The notes beneath the pieces were generated by a model that had not been told where the DNA came from, did no database searches, and worked only from the letters and a program-made list of their open reading frames with translations. DNA of 64,000 bases, taken from positions 1 through 64,000 of the forward strand of contig JAVXUO010000997.1 in the NCBI GenBank assembly GCA_033065855.1, given 5' to 3'. Of the stretch, positions 63,232-64,000 are shown piece after piece. The stretch comes from Escallonia rubra (taxonomy: Eukaryota; Streptophyta; Magnoliopsida; Escalloniales; Escalloniaceae). Position numbers and translations under genes: made by a program. Position 1 is the stretch's first letter. Every line of letters begins with the position of its first letter.

Positions 63232-63793
63232 TTTCTATGCTGACATTGTTCAGCATAAAATCCGAGTATGATGCTACTCCATTCTGCTGGAAGAAGTAAT
63301 GTTTAAAAATGCATCATATAAATAACCTATGAAGAGGAACTCTAAACCCATACAATTTTATGCTTTATCCACACCGCATTTGTAACTACAAAGTGTCTTA
63401 GCAACCGATTCTAGCCCTTTAGTGAGAATTGATGGGGCTGACCAAATGAAGTTTAGACCAAGACTATTCCTAAATCATATAGCTACTCTTCTCTATTGAA
63501 ATCAAGAACAACTAGTTCTGTTCAGTCACATGCCACACACAAAATTTGCATTCAAGAACATATATTTATTGTCATGAATACGCTTTGAACCTTCAATACA
63601 CTGTACACCAAGCCAGAGTTTGCATTGAACAATCACAGAGGAAGGAAGCACTAACCATCATTTCCCATCTGAAGTTTCGTGTTTCCTTCGTAACTCGTGA
63701 AAGACCGTGAAAGGAGGTCTCTTTCCGGCATTTCCTCGAACACCTTGTGTGCTTCATCTGCTACAGGCAACATGTAAACTAAAAGGGCATTAT

Positions 63794-64000
63794 GCTAAGC
63801 GTCTAGTTCTGATAAACTCCGTCTGAAAATGCTAATGAATACTGAGCTTTAAGTGATTCGCATTACCAACATTTTAACTTGTGATTTTTTGTTTTTCCTT
63901 AAGTTATAAATCGAGATTTAGTATCTAGAATGTAATTGGATGTTTAGAACGTGTGTTGAGTGACCGTGCAAGTCATGTGAAGCCAAGAGCGGTATGAAAA
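63794..64000. other. Unique sequence beyond the duplicated block
   Basis: Homology with the copy B flank stops at about 63793. Nothing further is recognised before the window ends. Confidence 0.4.

Larger units (their letters stand above)
61678..63793 (+). repeat. Duplicated block, copy 2 (SINE, kinase exon C and 3' flank)
   Basis: Collinear with 55866-57865, offset about 5.8 kb. Differences include a longer CT tract (63186-63229), an extra segment around 63250-63330 and an extra TTTCCTTCGTAACTCG near 63680. Confidence 0.9.

Overview
This is nuclear DNA from a flowering plant, probably a eudicot. Genes have GT/AG introns, many of them kilobases long and filled with transposon remnants. The conserved proteins (plant-type hexokinase with a membrane anchor, a UBC19/20-type E2, wall-associated-kinase-like receptors) and the repeats (hAT, CACTA, Copia and Gypsy remnants, Au-type SINE, TRIM) are all of plant type. 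The species cannot be named from sequence alone.

Layout. 1-6607 (+): a nine-exon hexokinase of the anchored HXK3/HKL type; the codon where the family starts is TTG, not ATG. 7190-8130: a 490-bp tandem duplication. 8148-8340: a reversed scrap of an hAT element. 9353-12902: a near-pristine 3.55-kb hAT transposon with an intact 758-aa transposase and an 8-bp target duplication matching at 7 of 8 bases. 12950-17600: decayed Gypsy and MITE material. 17637-24655 (+): seven-exon THUMPD1/TAN1-like tRNA-acetylation cofactor with retroelement scraps in its introns. 25602-27195 (-): five-exon E2 ubiquitin-conjugating enzyme, tail to tail with the THUMP gene. 28100-30300: a CCACCA-rich tract split by a probable Copia-type LTR carrying eight copies of the palindrome CAGTCGACTG. 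31537-42728: an 11.2-kb CACTA transposon whose two transposase genes, both on the minus strand, are broken by stops and a frameshift. It holds several satellite-like arrays and an apparent captured host-gene fragment. 43644-45592: an internally deleted relative of the hAT element. 47170-51006 (+), 56084-57288 (+) and 60022-63104 (+): a tandem cluster of WAK-like receptor kinases (gene A, pseudogene B, gene C), separated by an AT-rich array and Copia debris.

How the parts relate. The hexokinase, THUMP protein and E2 are unrelated housekeeping or regulatory genes. The three kinase loci are one family. A roughly 2-kb block (kinase exon, an Au-type SINE just upstream and about 600 bp of 3' flank) is present twice, 5.8 kb apart. 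Copy B lacks ectodomain exons and has two frameshifts and a stop; copy C is a full gene with unusual substitutions in kinase subdomain IX. Gene A has a shortened extracellular part. The intact hAT could in principle mobilise its deleted relative.

I found no RNA genes, CRISPR or prokaryotic features. Splice sites were placed by eye from GT/AG signals, reading-frame continuity and family conservation. The most noteworthy points are the hexokinase start-codon change, the recently active hAT family, the 52-bp double-palindrome array in a putative LTR promoter, the arrays inside the CACTA element, and the WAKL duplication history.
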